Positions 44,180-58,247 are shown, counted from the first letter of the stretch. The stretch is 64,000 nucleotides of DNA from Diphasiastrum complanatum (GCA_029204225.1 CM055106.1:24232921-24296920); one strand, 5' to 3'. Notes: generated by a model from the sequence alone, not told the origin. A program made the numbers and translations.

Positions 44180-45449
44180 TATAGTTGCAACCTCCCTATT
44201 AGGCGTAAACTCAGATAATGGCGCATCATCTTTTCGCTCACAAAATCATTGAGGCAAAAGTTTTGCATCCATTTTACTTTCAGTTTTTGCATCTTGGAGA
44301 GTGGATCCATTTTGTCCAAAGATTTTTGGCAATGATTGTGGCCAAAAAACTGCTTGTGCATGTGGTGATGTTGATAAGTTCTTTTGTTTGGAATGATATT
44401 TAATAAAATTTCTAGTTTCGACGACACATCCTTCATTTTGATCTCTATATTTTGGAAATTTGTTACTCATATACATGACGTACTCAAGGAAGGACATTAT
44501 TTCTTTATACTTCATCTTGATCTAGATCCTTCATGGGAGCAAGAAAGATTGTTTCATCTCTTAACAGTGTGGAGTGTAAGAGTTTGAAAGGTTCACTCCA
44601 TGAGTTTTCACCGTCATTAGAATAGTACTTCCATTTCATGATCGGCTCACCATTCGACATTTGGAAACGAAAGTAATGAGGATTAGTATATCCTTCCAAG
44701 CCATTGTTTCCAATCTACCATTTGCTCCAATAACTCAACCTCAGTTGTTTCAATACGACCGCCACCTATCTTTTGACCAATTCTTGCTAGCATATCTGAC
44801 ATTGTAAGAACAGAATTAGATTTTAATGCTCTAGATATGACACTGAAAACTTGGTCAATGTCCTCGTGTGTGTGGCCAATCATTAGAAATCCCATCTCAA
44901 CTATTTGAAATATATTTTGTGCCACTAACATAGAACAAAGACAAAAAATGAACTTATTCTTATTTTCTCTCCAACAATTGTCTGCTTGTATATATGTGCA
45001 AGATCAGAGGCAAAGTACCACGTGATGCATCTACCTTTCTTATTTTTCACATTATTGATGTAGCAACTTGGTTACTATCATGAAGATGCAAAGTATCTAT
45101 CCATACATCACACAACAATTTGTATCCATGAATCAGCACTCCACAAATATGAGTCTTCAAAAAATGACTGCTTTTCAATCTGGGAGGAGTCTTCCTTAAA
45201 CGGGATAATGTTGTTGTATTTTGATTCATTCCATCAATAATGAGACACAAAGATTGCTCTGGATGTGATCTCGACTCTTCTTTCCAGTACACATATAGCT
45301 TTCTTAAATAAAAAAATATGATGCAAGTGCCGACCTCTCAATGCAATATAGCGATCACATATCTTAATGTCAATAGTTGTCTGTATCACATTTTTGAGGT
45401 CATCGCATGTCTTGCATTTAGACATTCTTTGTCTTTTTGGAGTCTTCAC
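44180..45449 (-). pseudogene. DUF7869-like transposase relic
   Basis: Successive minus-strand frames read as one protein with breaks: QSLCLIIDGMNQNTTTL (about 45260), SHFLKTHICGVLIHGYK, IDTLHLHDSNQVATSIM, then in another frame QADNCWRENKNKF (about 44990), IVEMGFLMIGHTHEDIDQVF, and finally NPHYFRFQMSNGEPIMKWK. The DGM-Q, DN--RENKN and GHTHEDIDQ blocks are what I recall as the signature of the DUF7869 family, thought to be an RNase H-like nuclease found in transposon-type proteins; the family name is from memory. At least three frame changes or stops make this copy inactive. It lies between the two arms of a long inverted repeat. Confidence 0.6.
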
Positions 45450-45689
45450 ATGTCGAAACTCTCATCTCCACATTCAATAGAGTGTGGGCTTTGAGATTGT
45501 GGATATATTAGTGTTTGTAAGTCGTGAGTTTATTGTTTTAAAGAGGTCACATTTACGCATACTGAGATGGAGATGGTGCTTGCAAAGAACAATGCCCTCC
45601 TTTGACGTATGTTGTATCTAATGTGGTTGAGGCAACACACGCTTTTCTAAAATCTCATGCATTACAGCCAGTCCTTGAGATGAATGGTT

Positions 45690-46085
45690 ATGTTGTTTAA
45701 AAGTGGTAATATTTTCATCTGTGACTGTCTGTGGTCCAGCGATACTTTTCACATACTTTTTCACATCAACATCCTCCTCCAACCAGTGATGGTAGGATGG
45801 ACACTTTTAAGTTTATTTCTGACAAATGTGCTCTCTTTAATAGTGTGTATCGATCTTTTTGATCTCACAATACGAAGCTAATTATATCTCATTCTGTAGC
45901 CTCATTACATTGCTCCGGCCTTGTCAGAATATTGCTCGGTTCATTCTTGAATCCACTACTCATTTTTTGCAAGGTATGTAACCAACTAGTTCTCTGCAAT
46001 GCAAGTTAACTAGCATAGGCGGAAGATGTCTTGTAAGTGCTTTCTATGTAACTCTCCGTAGCAATATGCTCACTCCAAGGTTTTT
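45690..46085 (+). repeat. Direct repeat, copy 1 (partner 48360-48712)
   Basis: TTTTCACATCAACATCCTCCTCC, CTTTAATAGTGTGTATCG and CAATACGAAGCTAATTATA are shared in order with 48360-48712 at high identity. Copy 2 follows directly on the right arm of the inverted repeat. Confidence 0.8.
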
Positions 46086-46169
46086 TGGCTTCTTTATGAT
46101 CTAAAAGAATAAGAACTCCTTCGCTTAAGAACTACTATGGCTGCCTCTCAAGAAGCTACATCTACAACA

Positions 46170-47250
46170 ATTTAGGTACGCTTTTTGAGTTTAAACAAAC
46201 TCTTCGCAACTTTGGTAAGTATGGTAGTTTTGGCTCCGTATAGTCTATGGTATACCATTATTCTGCACAAATTCACTTGTTCCTTTCTCTTTTGTTTTCT
46301 TTTCTCTTCTTTGTTTCCCTTGTTTGAAAGAAAGAAACGACATAAGACCACACTCAAATCTAAACTAAAATGTACCGTGAAATAAGATTTGGTCATCAAA
46401 AGTAATAGTAAGGACTTCAATAATATGATCTTAGACAACATGGATATGCGTAAGAATCATAGTTTATACTTAGGGAGTAGAATGGCACGGATCTACCCTA
46501 CTATCCAATATAAACATTGGTAGTCTCTTACGCGGTATCAATCACATCTTCCTATACAGTGTCCTAATACCGTGGATGTTATGTCATTCTGATATAACAT
46601 TCATGGCAACACTTCACCTTACCTCTGTTAGTGTTACTTTAGAATTTTGGTGAGATACAACTGGAAAGCATGGATATGCTCAGGAGTATGGACAACAGTG
46701 CATGACATACCTTACACTATAAGGGTAACTTGGGTCAGTATAGCATGGATTTGCTCTGATACCAGTACACGTGTTCACACCAGGTCTTTTGGCTAAATAA
46801 AACTCCTAACGGTTTAAACTTTTCATACTCCTCTTTGATTAAAACGAACTAATATGGACCAATTGACCGTAAGCTGATCAGTATGGCACTCGCCCTGATA
46901 CGGTGATATAACAGCTTGATCTATCGCTAAAACATTGTGTGTTTGGGAAGACTGGACTATGTTTTAAAATGCTATTCAAAGTTGTTAAGTAATATAACTT
47001 CTTTTGGACATGAATAACATTTGTCATTCAGCTATGACACCTGTCTTCCTCACTAAACTAACTTGAGCGGTTTTGTTTTGTGGGATGGTGGCAGGTATCA
47101 GTTGGACATCTTGAAAGTGGTTATGCTTTATGGTGCTTTTTAGTACTGTATTTTACTTTTTAGCTACACTTAACCTTGTTGCAGTTTGAAGTAAGGCTTT
47201 AAAGAGCTTCAGTCTTGCTTTGTCAAGAGGAACTAAGTGCGGCCTTGTAT
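46170..47250 (+). repeat. R1 repeat, copy 1 (partner 57198-58250)
   Basis: About 1.08 kb of high-identity direct repeat, from GAGTTTAAACAAACTCTT through GGTAAGTATGGTAGTTT, TGATATAACAGCTTG to TTGTCAAGAGGAACTAAGTG. A third, shorter and older copy lies at 3395-3700 on the minus strand. The spread suggests an LTR-type or large MITE-type family. Confidence 0.85.
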
Positions 47251-47589
47251 CTCTCTCTCTTGCATCCTGGTGGTGTAAATCCGACTATTCCTTGGTTGGG
47301 ATAGTACTGAAGCTCTTATCTTTTATTCGATTCATAAGCTAACAAAGGTCATTTTTTAAGTTTTAGTCCATAGGATGGTTTCAAGAAGCTGCAACTTTGG
47401 GTTATGGGGAGCCCCTACCTCCACCTAACCTTTTTATACAGACTATTATTTGCTGTATGAAGAAGGTCGTTGAGTTACATAGATTTATTATTAACACTGA
47501 TAGGGCTACATGTGCTTCTGCTAGACCTAAGGATAAGATTCTTTGCTTGATTGATTTGCTAGAGACAATTGATTGGGTAAAGATTTATC

Positions 47590-48300
47590 TTAAGAAATGG
47601 TTTGGTTTGTTTAAAATAAATTGGAGGGAAATGGAATTTTCCTCTCCCACTCGCTCCTTCCAGGTTACTACCTTACTGGACACTATAAGTGCATGCTCTC
47701 TTCAACCCTTTTGCTCTACAACACCGGTGAAGAAGTTTTGCTCCTCTGTCACTCGCTAGAAGTGCGCCCTACCTGCCTACGGATCAGCGATTTGATATAT
47801 GTATCTTCTTCTCTTTTACACTTCTCTCATAATTGTTCTACTCTCTTGCTAAGGATACTCTCATTACCTTCTGCTTCTCGATGCTATTCATCACTCCAAG
47901 TTGCAAAGCGAATGTGATAGGTTAAGAATACATTGAAGTCTAGCGATGGACAACAATGATACTTGTTGATGATTGAAACCATCCATTCTGCCTCAATAGG
48001 CAGAATGGATAGTTTCATTTATGTGATAATTCTCTGATATTGCAGGTGATAACAATGATATAGTGACCATTTTTCTAAGAAAGAACTTGCTCTATACTAC
48101 TTAGAAGACAACGATGGAGGGCTGCCTCATTTATGCACACTTTGCTCACACTTTTTGAGTATAGGTTGGGCGCTGTCCAGCGCAAGATCGTTGTTTATTG
48201 CATAATTTATGGTTGACAATGTATATGCTTGTGTTCTATCCAACGATGGATACTTTATGCATGATTGGTCTTACACATACTCACCGTTATGCACATACTT
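47590..48300 (+). repeat. Right arm of the long inverted repeat
   Basis: Reverse complement of 42966-43690. The open frames at 47397-47759 and 47621-47917 are repeated in the other arm and change frame between copies, so they are not genes. Confidence 0.8.
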
Positions 48301-48359
48301 ACCTTGCGCCATCTATTTTTCATGTACTTACACTCTAAGATCATCCGTGATTGTTTGTC

Positions 48360-48712
48360 CAGCGATGGACCATAAACTTGTGCTATCTTTTCACATACTT
48401 TTTCACATCAACATCCTCCTCCAACCAGCGATGGTAAGATAGACACTTTTAAGTTTATTTCTGACAAATGCGCTCTCTTTAATAGTGTGTATCGGTCTTT
48501 TTGATCTCACAATACGAAGCTAATTATATCTCATTCTGTAGCCTCACTCCGGCCTCGTCATAATATTGCTTGGTTCATTCTTGAACCCACTACTCATTTT
48601 TTGCAAGATATGTAACCAACTAGTTCTCTGCAATGCAAGTTAACTAGCATAGGCGAAAGATGTCTTGTAAGTGCTTTCTATGTAACTCTCCGTAGCAATA
48701 TGTTGTTAGGCG
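48360..48712 (+). repeat. Direct repeat, copy 2 (partner 45690-46085)
   Basis: See copy 1 for the shared words. It lacks about 10 bases near 48543 relative to copy 1. Confidence 0.8.
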
Positions 48713-49071
48713 ATATTTTCGCACGAAAAATCGGGCTATTTTTAGAGCAATTTCACAATTTTGTATAAAAACCGGCACGTAAAACCCGGCTATTATGGTA
48801 AAATCGACACACAGTTGCCCGTAGAAATGGGCCCCAGTCCGCCCAAAATGTTGTTAGAGCAAATTTTGAGGCCTTAGAAATGGCCCATAGAATAGTTTAC
48901 GGCCTTAGAATTGGCCCGATTATACTAGCCAACACTGCCGAGCAAATTTTCAATGTACTCCGTTACTTTTATTAATGAAAAATTGCCTACTGTGTTTTTC
49001 AGGGAACCGGTTGCCTTGAAGAAACCCCAAGTCATGAGTGCTCGCCAGTAACGACACACGAAAAAATCGGC

Positions 49072-49915
49072 AAAATCAACTCGCAACAAACGGTTGGAAA
49101 TTATGGGACAGGGTCAGGGAAACTATAACAAAACTATAGATAATTGCAAGTCGAAACGGCACCTTGACAGCTTGAGCCATGGGCCACAGACACGCAGAAG
49201 GAAAATACAAGTGGAGGCCAAAAGGTGCTTAACAAAAATATCTTACCTATACATAGTAGGTGTTGACCACAAGGACTACTCAATTAAGAATGGTAAGTAA
49301 GTGAAGTACTTACTATTTATATCACCCACAAATGCCATAAAGGGAGGTGGTTCACACACATGGTACTTCCTTCCGTACCCCTATGATTCATATTATCTTT
49401 GGAAAGGATGGGTGTCACCTCAAGTCACTTTTGACATCAATGCAGGGTACTTTTTCAAGGGGAGCATGACACATGGCAGTATGGGCATGAAGGGTGTGAA
49501 GAATGAGAAGATGGCACTATGAAGGGGAGTCTTTGGGAAATGCTTATAAAAGGGAGGGCCTCCATTTGATCATGTTGGGAGTTGATAAAGGGTTGAGAAG
49601 ATAGTTGTTACTTGTGTAACAGAGAGTTGATGCTCACCATCACTGCTAGCCCATTCCAGAGCACATGATATAGTTGTCAACTCACCATTTCAGAGCTGCG
49701 ATACCAGTCAAGTATATCATGCAATTCATGAGTGCTGGCTCATTCGAGAACACTTGACCATGGTTGTTGGATTTCCACTTCAGAGCCTCGAGGCCAGACG
49801 AGAATGCTCTCCACGAGAGACCCTACCTACTACCTCCACTGCTACCTGGATTTGCTCGCACCTCTGTCAGGCAATCGGACCCACAGTTGCACGCTTGGAA
49901 ATTTTTTTGGACTCG
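49072..49915 (+). repeat. R2 repeat, copy 1 (partner 56365-57197)
   Basis: About 0.84 kb shared at high identity with 56365-57197, from AAATCAACTCGCAACAAACG to GCACGCTTGGAAATTTTTTT. The shared open frame (MGQGQGN, VEAKRCLTKISYLYIVGVDH) is preserved in both copies but has stops at the same places. Copy 2 is joined directly to R1; copy 1 is not. Confidence 0.85.
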
Positions 49916-52176
49916 CCGACCTGTGTAACACTCCTACAAGCGGCTGCTACAATTTTTATTGCCTTTTCTAGGCATTTATGGGTAATTCCTGATGCGAGTT
50001 TCATCTTTTCTGGCCAAAGCTTAAAGTAATTGTGAAATCGCTGCTCTCACACCTCTTTTGTAGCTTCTTCCGTTCAGAATCGCACCAGTAGCCGCTGTTT
50101 TTGGCACTTTCCTATATCTCAAAACACAAGATGATGGCAAATCTATAGCATCTACTGCACGGCTGCACCTACATGGCGTCAGATCACTGTATGTTGAGTC
50201 CCTGGCTAGGATGAATGTGGCAATAACTGTGTTGATCATTTCTAGAGCCAGAGCTATGGCATTGCAAATAATGGCCTTGCAGATCAAGAGAGGAGTGATA
50301 TAATTTGCAAACTCGTGCTCATTAACAATAATTTCTGACCGCTTGTCCGAGGAGGCGTTTCAATAAGATCACCCTGGTTTCTTCCTTCACGGGCCATTTT
50401 CATCATCAAGAATACACTGAGGCCACCTGAGCTATTGACCAAGAACTGTGGAGCAGGAGTTCGCTGAAACTCCAGAAGACAGATTGATTCGGAATGCCGG
50501 AGATGGGGAGAAGAGCACCTGCTGATGAGAACCAGTAGACGTCTGATTGCGAGCCTCCTACAATGTGGACCTGCACATTCTGGACATGTATTCCTGATGA
50601 CACTCAACTATTGAGCAGAACGTCCAGTCTCTACAGTTGTAGATGTATGTTATTGTAGATGTATGCTAATTGAGGGTCGTTTCCATCCATCTAATATCTT
50701 CATATCCGCGGCATACCTCTACTCTATGCCCCGAGTTCTGATGGCCCGAATCTGGCGGATGATCTGGATCAGCAGCAGCGCCTCCGGGCATGTCTAAAGG
50801 ATGGGCCTTATACGAGAGGGTGCTGCCCATTTTCTGCTATGGATGCTTAAGACCCCGAGAGCTGGGGGACTTATCATGACACCAAGCACAGTCAACAACG
50901 GACCCAGATTTAGCGAAGGCCTAGCTCAGTTGACTAGGTGTTAACTCTTCCATTCACACGAACTAACAACAAATCAGCCTCATGACTCGGCAGTTCTCTT
51001 TAAAGCAAACCGGTTTTCCCCACGCAAGGTATAATTCTCATGTTCTTGAAGTGTGGTTTTGCTACTCAATTTCATTTGTGATTTTTGGGTTATGAGGCTT
51101 GACTTTATGTTTTACATGTTGTTAGCATTGCTAGTATAGTATAACTCGAGTTTGGCTTGACTCCGTTTTCTTTGGTATGAGTTTGCCTAATGATGACCAT
51201 CTTCGCTAGTATGCTGATTGCGGCCTCTCATATTATGTTCGTAACTATTGAAGGTTGAAAGCTTTACATGCATGATGCTTAGTTTGCAAAATCCCATTTG
51301 ACATTGTACTTGGCAATTAGTCAGTTTTTGTGTACTTGAGTCATTGGCCCGACCGCTCTGAAATAAAAGAGTGAGTCGTCACCGTACGTGGTTGAAATAC
51401 ACCACCTGGGTTAGGGGTCAGTATAGTCACCTCCATCGTCGCGACTGCCTAGCGAAATACCTAGGCCTGGCGATTGGCAAAATATCACCGTCCATCAAAC
51501 AAGGCGGCGCGTATAACTGGCAACCCCACGTTGCACGACAAGTAACACAGAGATGACATCCTATTTCTATTTTGGTGTGTGTGTACTAGCCTCATTTCGT
51601 GTGCCTTAAAATTGTTGATTGAGTGCTCAGAGACATCTTACGAAATTGTAAGCACCACCCTTTTTACTACGCACAGTCATATGATTGATTTAAGATCCTA
51701 AACTCTGAAGGAACGTGTTCACACTACATGGAAAAAGCTAGGGGAGGGAAGCCATGGAGCTAGGATTATCACCTGTCAAAAATGGTGAACTCCTGCAGCT
51801 TAGTCGCAACACGAACAAGGAACGAAGGTCGAACGAGAACAATTCGCGACAGTCAACATCCCTTGACTCGAAGCACGAACGATTCGCGAATCATTCGTGA
51901 ATCGTAAATACACCTCCAGGATCGCAAACCAGGGGCGCAAAGCGAAAGACTACGAAAGAAACGAAAAGAACGAAAGCAAACAGGAGATTACGAAACAAAC
52001 GAAGAAGAATCTTTTGCACTGCCAGCTGGCAGCTCAACGAGCTTGGAGTCGTAGACTTCACGCCCAGCTAAAACGAGTGGCAACGATAGAGACTGACTAA
52101 CTAGTTGATTAGCGTTAACTAGTCTTGTGATTCTACGTTTAGCTATCTTGTAAACTCCACACTGTGGACCCCTATC
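49916..52176. other. Probable gypsy-type LTR or leader, no gene
   Basis: No supportable gene. The right end ...CCTATCA precedes a primer-site-like block, so the sequence up to 52176 is probably the 5' LTR of the element whose gag follows; its left edge was not found. A cluster of CGAA/CGAACGA words occupies 51800-51990. Confidence 0.35.
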
Positions 52177-52200
52177 ATTGGTGCGTCTGCCGGGAGCCGA
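52177..52200 (+). other. Candidate primer-binding site, gypsy type
   Basis: TTGGTGCGTCTGCCGGGAG resembles the TTGGCGCCGTCTGTGGGGA-type block that follows the 5' LTR in many plant Ty3/gypsy elements. It lies about 330 bp before the first gag-like frame. Confidence 0.45.
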
Positions 52201-52509
52201 ACTTGAAAACTTGATCATTGCTTGAAATGGAAGCTATTCACCCATAGACTCATGACCAGATTTCATTCTAGTCCTAGACCCTAACAAGTATTGTTGACTA
52301 TTGTCATATACTTATAGCACGCCAGCTGCACACTAGCATGTCTGGACAAGCTACCAGTTTCAGAAAGCCACTATTACAGTCAAGTGGTTAGCATCACACA
52401 GTGATGTGTGCTGATCCCACACACCACCTTGTCACTATTACGGGCATGCTATTTAGAATACCGTCAGCCGCACGTCCAACCTTGTTACATGCCCAAGTAA
52501 TCAAGCCAG

Positions 52510-55117
52510 ATGGGGACCCTCTACCTGAAAACAATTGAATTTTTGTCTTGGTTATGGAGATTAGTACGAAGACGAGAAGCTTTACTGGAATCTCCTAGAA
52601 ATCCTAATGACGAAGCGAGAGAACTAGTCAAAGAGTTAAGAGATGGCATCTTACATATGAATGATAGGGTATCAGCGTTGGTTGTAGAAATAGACCAATT
52701 TAAACACCGGCTGAACTTAGTCAACCAAAGGTCACCTACGCACATTAGACATGTTTGTCGGTTCTGCCAAGGGGATCATTTGAACAGGAATTATTCCACC
52801 ACTGTGTGTGGGTATTGCAGGAAACATGGCCACCTGAAATAATGTTGTTGGAAACGCACAAGGGATGCACGATCAGGATTGGACCCATGCAGGGTCTGAT
52901 CAGAAGAGATTCGACTTAGTAGATAGTAGGATTAGGCCTAGAAGAATATCTAAAATGCGGTAGGATAGATCGATTGCGCATGACTAATTAGGGCACTTTT
53001 TCGGAATCACTCCAGTAGGCACCATGGCAAGACATCCCATAGAACTGATCGTGGTGCCCCCGACCGTGGGCGCACTACCCACACTAAGTGGATCTACACC
53101 AGAGTTCTATGGGCTCCCCTCTGAGAGTGCCGAGGAACACATTGATGCTTTTTGGACAGCATGCTTCATAAACCACATTATGGACCCGCATCATGAGATG
53201 ATGTTTTTCACAACTACCTTGATCGGGGTCGCCAGACGTTGGTATCATAGCTGGGTAAACCACAGTAATAACATGTGGAAAACCAGTCCAGCTGCAAGAA
53301 GACACCCTACTATGCTTTTGCATCCACTACATCAGTAAGTGTTGAACCTCGTCAAGTTGCTATCCGCAAAGAAATCCAGATAGACTCCCAGTGCAACCTG
53401 TTTCCCAAATTGGCCATGTACCAATGGACATGGGGCGTGAGCATACGAGACCCAAGTCAGACTTGGATGATGTGAGAGAAATGTTGGAAAACTATCTGGG
53501 TACTATGAACAGAAAAATCTCTACACTTGCTTCAGACATAAACATTCTGAAATGCCAACAACAGACCCCATTAGATGTACCTACACTACCAAGTTGTCAA
53601 CATTGTCAAGAAACTCATCTTAGTTAGGATTGTCCAAAGATGATCTATGGTTATTACCAAATTGATGGTCGTTTAGGACAAAAATGTCAAGGGCAGGTGG
53701 AAAATCTAGATACATGCACTCCCATGCCTAGCCCCGTGGACCCCAAAATTCAAAACACAAACAAAACTATCCAGCACATTCAAAAAGTGCCTAGCTATAC
53801 CCCTTCAGAGAAAGGGATAAACAAAACCCAAAAGAGAATGCCCCAAGAAAAGCCATCAGTTACAATGCCTTTAGAAAGAACCGTCTTGAGGGCTCTAGCC
53901 AAGGTAACTCCACTTGTGCAACCCAGAAACATCATTGATCATGAATCTGCTAACGAAAGTATCTAGGAAAAAATGATTGGAAAACGGCCTCCTAGGATTT
54001 GCTTGGGAAAGGAGATCGCCAATACTTGGCTATCGCCTAGAGCCGCAAGGACCAAAGCAAAAATACACCACCGGAGAAAATGGGTGTACTTAAGTAGTGA
54101 CGTAGGAAGTGTAGGTCTACCAAAAAATTCAGATGATCCGAACATAGAAGTAACTTTGTGGCAATTGCTTAGACTATCCCCGTTAATGACAAAGAATGCC
54201 AAAAAAATGATAGGGTCGTCTATTCTTCAAAAGCTAAACCAGCAAGGAAATTATAAGACAGTTCCACCCAGTTGTGAGCTACAATACTACGATACCCAAG
54301 GCGAGGCTGATAGAGATTTACCACCTACAGACCTTAAAGTAACCCCTCAGGATAGAGAAGATGAGACCAATGACAAGAGGCCCCTGACACACTCAGAAAG
54401 CACACTCATACCCAGAGAGGCTAGGGCGAGCGTATTGAAGATAACCCAAAGTGAGTTACGAATAGACCCCCCTAGAAAAGAGTGGATGGAAGAGATGAAT
54501 GGCAGGTGAGTCTTGGGAAGTCCACTGAGTCTGAGGAGACAATACCAACAATATTTAGCAATCAGCTAATTGAAGTTGTACCTCCAGACGAGGGCAACAT
54601 AAATGGTAGCTCAAATTGGGAGAAAATAGAAGAACCAGTGTGGACCGACCCTATGAATACCGATCCAGATTCCACGACTTTTGATATTGAACATGACCTA
54701 TTCGACGATCATGTCACCATGGTGAGCATCAGTACATTGATACACAATGGTGAGACTGAATGCCAAGACCCTACCCAAGGAACCCAAGAGATGCTAGTTG
54801 ATACACTCGATTGGGTGGATGACATAATGGGCTATGATTCTGAAGTTGAAAATGAAAATTTCAAGTTTGGATTCAAAGGTAAAGTAAGAAATACCCCAAC
54901 CATGGATAGGACCAAGGGTGAGGAAATCTATGATATGGCCGGAATAATATTCCAAGCTACATGTATAGATCTCTCATTTCTACTATGGAGTCCAGATATA
55001 CATGAGAATCACATGCATCGGATGAGAGATCGGAGTTCTTTGGCCCCTAACCCTATACATCATGATAGATCTACTAGAGAGGATGAATACCCAAATAACA
55101 AGCTCGATGTTGGGTAG
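52510..55117 (+). pseudogene. Gypsy-type gag region with duplicated zinc-knuckle units
   Basis: The first frame (52510-52842) has a coiled-coil-like stretch (RELVKELRDGILHMNDRV) and two knuckles, CRFCQGDH and CGYCRKHGHLK, with a stop before the last Cys. The next (53024-53338) is a retrotransposon gag fold: FYGLPSESAEEHIDAFW and LIGVARRWYHSW. A second coiled coil plus knuckle unit follows (MLENYLGTMNRKISTLASDI, CQHCQETHLS, LGQKC at 53470-53690). Two long acidic/polar frames (53973-54509 and 54482-55117) overlap by 28 bp and have no known domain. No protease, polymerase or integrase follows before 56 kb, so this is a gag-only, non-autonomous element or one cut short. Confidence 0.65.
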
Positions 55118-56364
55118 ATGATGCGATAACAGGCCACACCCTTATCCTTGATTTTACTTATGGGATAAGGGAAAATAAGAAGTTTATGTTTTATTTTCAT
55201 TTGTTCATTTCGCTGTTTTGCTAATCTTGTTGTTTGGTGAATTTCTCCCTATCTATATGTTAGAAAAAAAAACTATTGTTGTTGTATGCACTAACTGTTG
55301 TTGGAGTGCAGAAACCAGATGATCCAAGAGTCAAAAGCATTTGCACCCACCACCTTTGCACTTGCATCATATAGTCACGATGTGATTGGACAAATTGATT
55401 GCACGGTTGAATGAATGCATCCATATCCATGCACTCTGCATATACTCTGAGCTGCATAGGGCATTGTGCATTATTCATACGTTTGACTGACATAGAAGCA
55501 TATGGGGGGATTAGAGAGAAAAATTGGAAATGGAAACATTGCAGCGGGGGAGGGTGACTCCTTTGCCCACTGGATAAGGCACTAAAAAAAAAATCAGGTT
55601 GACATTGCTTGACGGCTCCAGATCGGATCTATAACCATTTGTGAGGTCTGACATCTTTCCTCCCTATACTTGATTGGATTCGATTAGTAGGCAAGCTCAA
55701 ATAGAGCTAGATCTCCTCTAGCTCATTATTTAGATTCCATGCATAGATCTCGTTCATAGTGGACATCAATTAGCGGATCATACATTCGATCAAAATATTC
55801 CAACCACTTGCACTTAAAATTTTCATATAGATCCATTATGACCGAGGCTTGTTATTTGCAAGACACAATGATATTATGAGTCAACCTATGATCATCAACA
55901 GAAGTGGAATATTTTGATGGGCAGCACAGATTTCATCAGATCAGAAGATAGGAATTTAATTACAAGATTCAGATGTTGAATATCCACGTTGCGAATGAAT
56001 TTTTGAGACTTCATAGACCTAGATCTGATCTCTCTGAGTTGATAGATCTCTAAGGCATTTACACACGCACATGGCATAACATTAGACACGATACTGATCA
56101 TTTGCATCCATACCATCCCACCACCAACTTTGAGATTTGCATTTGCATATCCCTCCATATGGGCATTCTTTTAAATCTGATGGGCGTGGGAGCATTTGCC
56201 ACATAGGTCACGGGTGGGTTTGATGCAGGTATGAAGACACCAGCTTACTTGAAGATGTTGCAGTGAAGACCAACCAGTTGCAGATGGATCCTAAAGGCTC
56301 AACCAATGGCCTTTCGGAAGAGAGCAATTCAAGACAACATCCTTGTGGTTAGCATCACCCAGCA
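55118..56364. other. Non-coding stretch
   Basis: A purine-rich GGGATAAGGGAAAATAAGAAG at about 55160 could be a polypurine tract of the preceding element. No LTR matching 49916-52176 was seen after it. No gene. Confidence 0.4.
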
Positions 56365-57197
56365 AGAAAAATCAACTCGCAACAAACGGTCGGAAATTAT
56401 GGGACAAGGTCAGGGAAACTGTAACAAAACTATAGGTAATTGCAAGTCAAAACGGCACCTCGACAGCTTGAGCCATGGGCCACAGACACGCAAAAGAAAA
56501 ATACAAGTGGAGGCCAAAAAGTGCTTAACAAAAATATCTTACCTATACATAGTAGGTGTTGACCACAAGGACTACTCAATTAAGAATGGTAAGTAAGTGA
56601 AGTATTTACTATTTATATCACCCACAAGTGCCATAAAGGGAGGTGGTTCACACACATGGTACTTCCATACCCCTATGATTCATACTATCTTTGGAAAGGA
56701 TGGGTGTCACCTCAAGTCACTTCTGACATCAATGCATGGTACTTCTTCAAGGGAGCATGACACATGGCAGTATGGGCATGAAGGGTGTGAAGAATAAGAA
56801 GATGGCACTGTGAAGGGGAGCCTTTGGGAAATGCTTATAAAATGGAGGGCCTCCATTTGATCATATTGGGAGTTGATAAAGGGTTGAGAAGATAGTTGCT
56901 ACTTGTGTAAGAGAGAATTGATGCTCACCATCATTGCTAGCCCATTCCAGAGCACGTGATATAGTTGTCAACTCACCATTCCAGAGCTGCGATTCCAGTC
57001 AAGTATATCATGCACTTCATGAGTGTTGGCTCATTCGAGAACACTTGACCATGGTTGTTGGATTTCCACTTCAGAGCCTCGAGGCTAGACGAGAATGCTC
57101 TCCAAGAGAGACCCTGCTACCTCCACTACTACTGGATTTGCTCGCACCTCTGTCAGGCAATCGGACACACAATTGCACGCTTGGAAATTTTTTTGGA
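56365..57197 (+). repeat. R2 repeat, copy 2
   Basis: High-identity copy of 49072-49915, joined without a gap to R1 copy 2. Confidence 0.85.
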
Positions 57198-58247
57198 CTC
57201 GCTTTCCGAGTTTAAACAAACTCTTTGCAACTTCGGTAAGTATGGTAGTTTCGGCTCCGTATAGTCTATGGTATACCATTCTACACAAATATACTTTTTC
57301 CTTTCTCTTATGTTTTCTTTTCTCTTTTTTGTTTCCCTTCTTTGAAAAAAAGAAATGACATAAGACCACACTCAAATCTAAACTAAAAAGTACCGTGAAA
57401 TAAGATTTGGTCATCAAAAGTAACAATAAGGATTCCAATAATATGATCTTAGACAACATGAATATGCGTAAGAATCATAGTTTATACTAAGGGAGTAGAA
57501 TGACATGGATCTGCCCTACTATCCAGTGTAAACATTGGCAGTCTCTTACACAATATTAATCACATCTTTCCTATACATTGTCCTGATACCGTAGATGTTA
57601 TGTCATTCCAATATAACATTCATGGCAACACTTCACCTTACCTCTGTTAGTGTTACTTTAGACTCTTGGTGAGATACAGCTGGAAAGCATGGATATGCTC
57701 AAGAGTAGGGACAGTAGTGCGTGACATACCTTACGCTGTAAGGGTCCTTTGGGTCAGTATAGCATGAATTTGCTTTGATGCCAGCACACGTGTTCACACC
57801 AAGTTTTTTGGCTAAATAAAACTCCTAAAGGTTTAAACTTTTCATACTCCTCTTTGATTAAAACGAATTGATACGGACCAATTGACCGTAAGCTGATCAG
57901 TATGGCACTCGCTCTTATACGGTGATATAACGGCTTGGTCTATCGCTAAAACATTGTGTGTTTGGGAAGACTGGACTATGTTTTAAAATGCTATTCAAAG
58001 CTATTAAGTAGTATAACTTCTTTTGGACATGAACAACAACTATCGTTCTTCCTCGTTGAACTAACTTGAGCGGTTTGTTTTGTGGGATGATGGCAGGTAT
58101 CAGCTGAACGTCTTGAAAGTGGTTATGCTTTATGGTGTTTTTCTGTACTTTATTTTACTTTTCAGCTGTACTTTACCTTGTTGGATTATGAATAAAGGCT
58201 TTAAAGAGTTTCAGTCTTGCTTTGTCAAGAAGAACTAAGTGTGGTCT

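Noticed and set aside
47397-47917. Plus-strand frames resembling a conserved short protein
   Set aside because: The similarity between the two places reflects the inverted DNA repeat; the frames are not conserved as protein.
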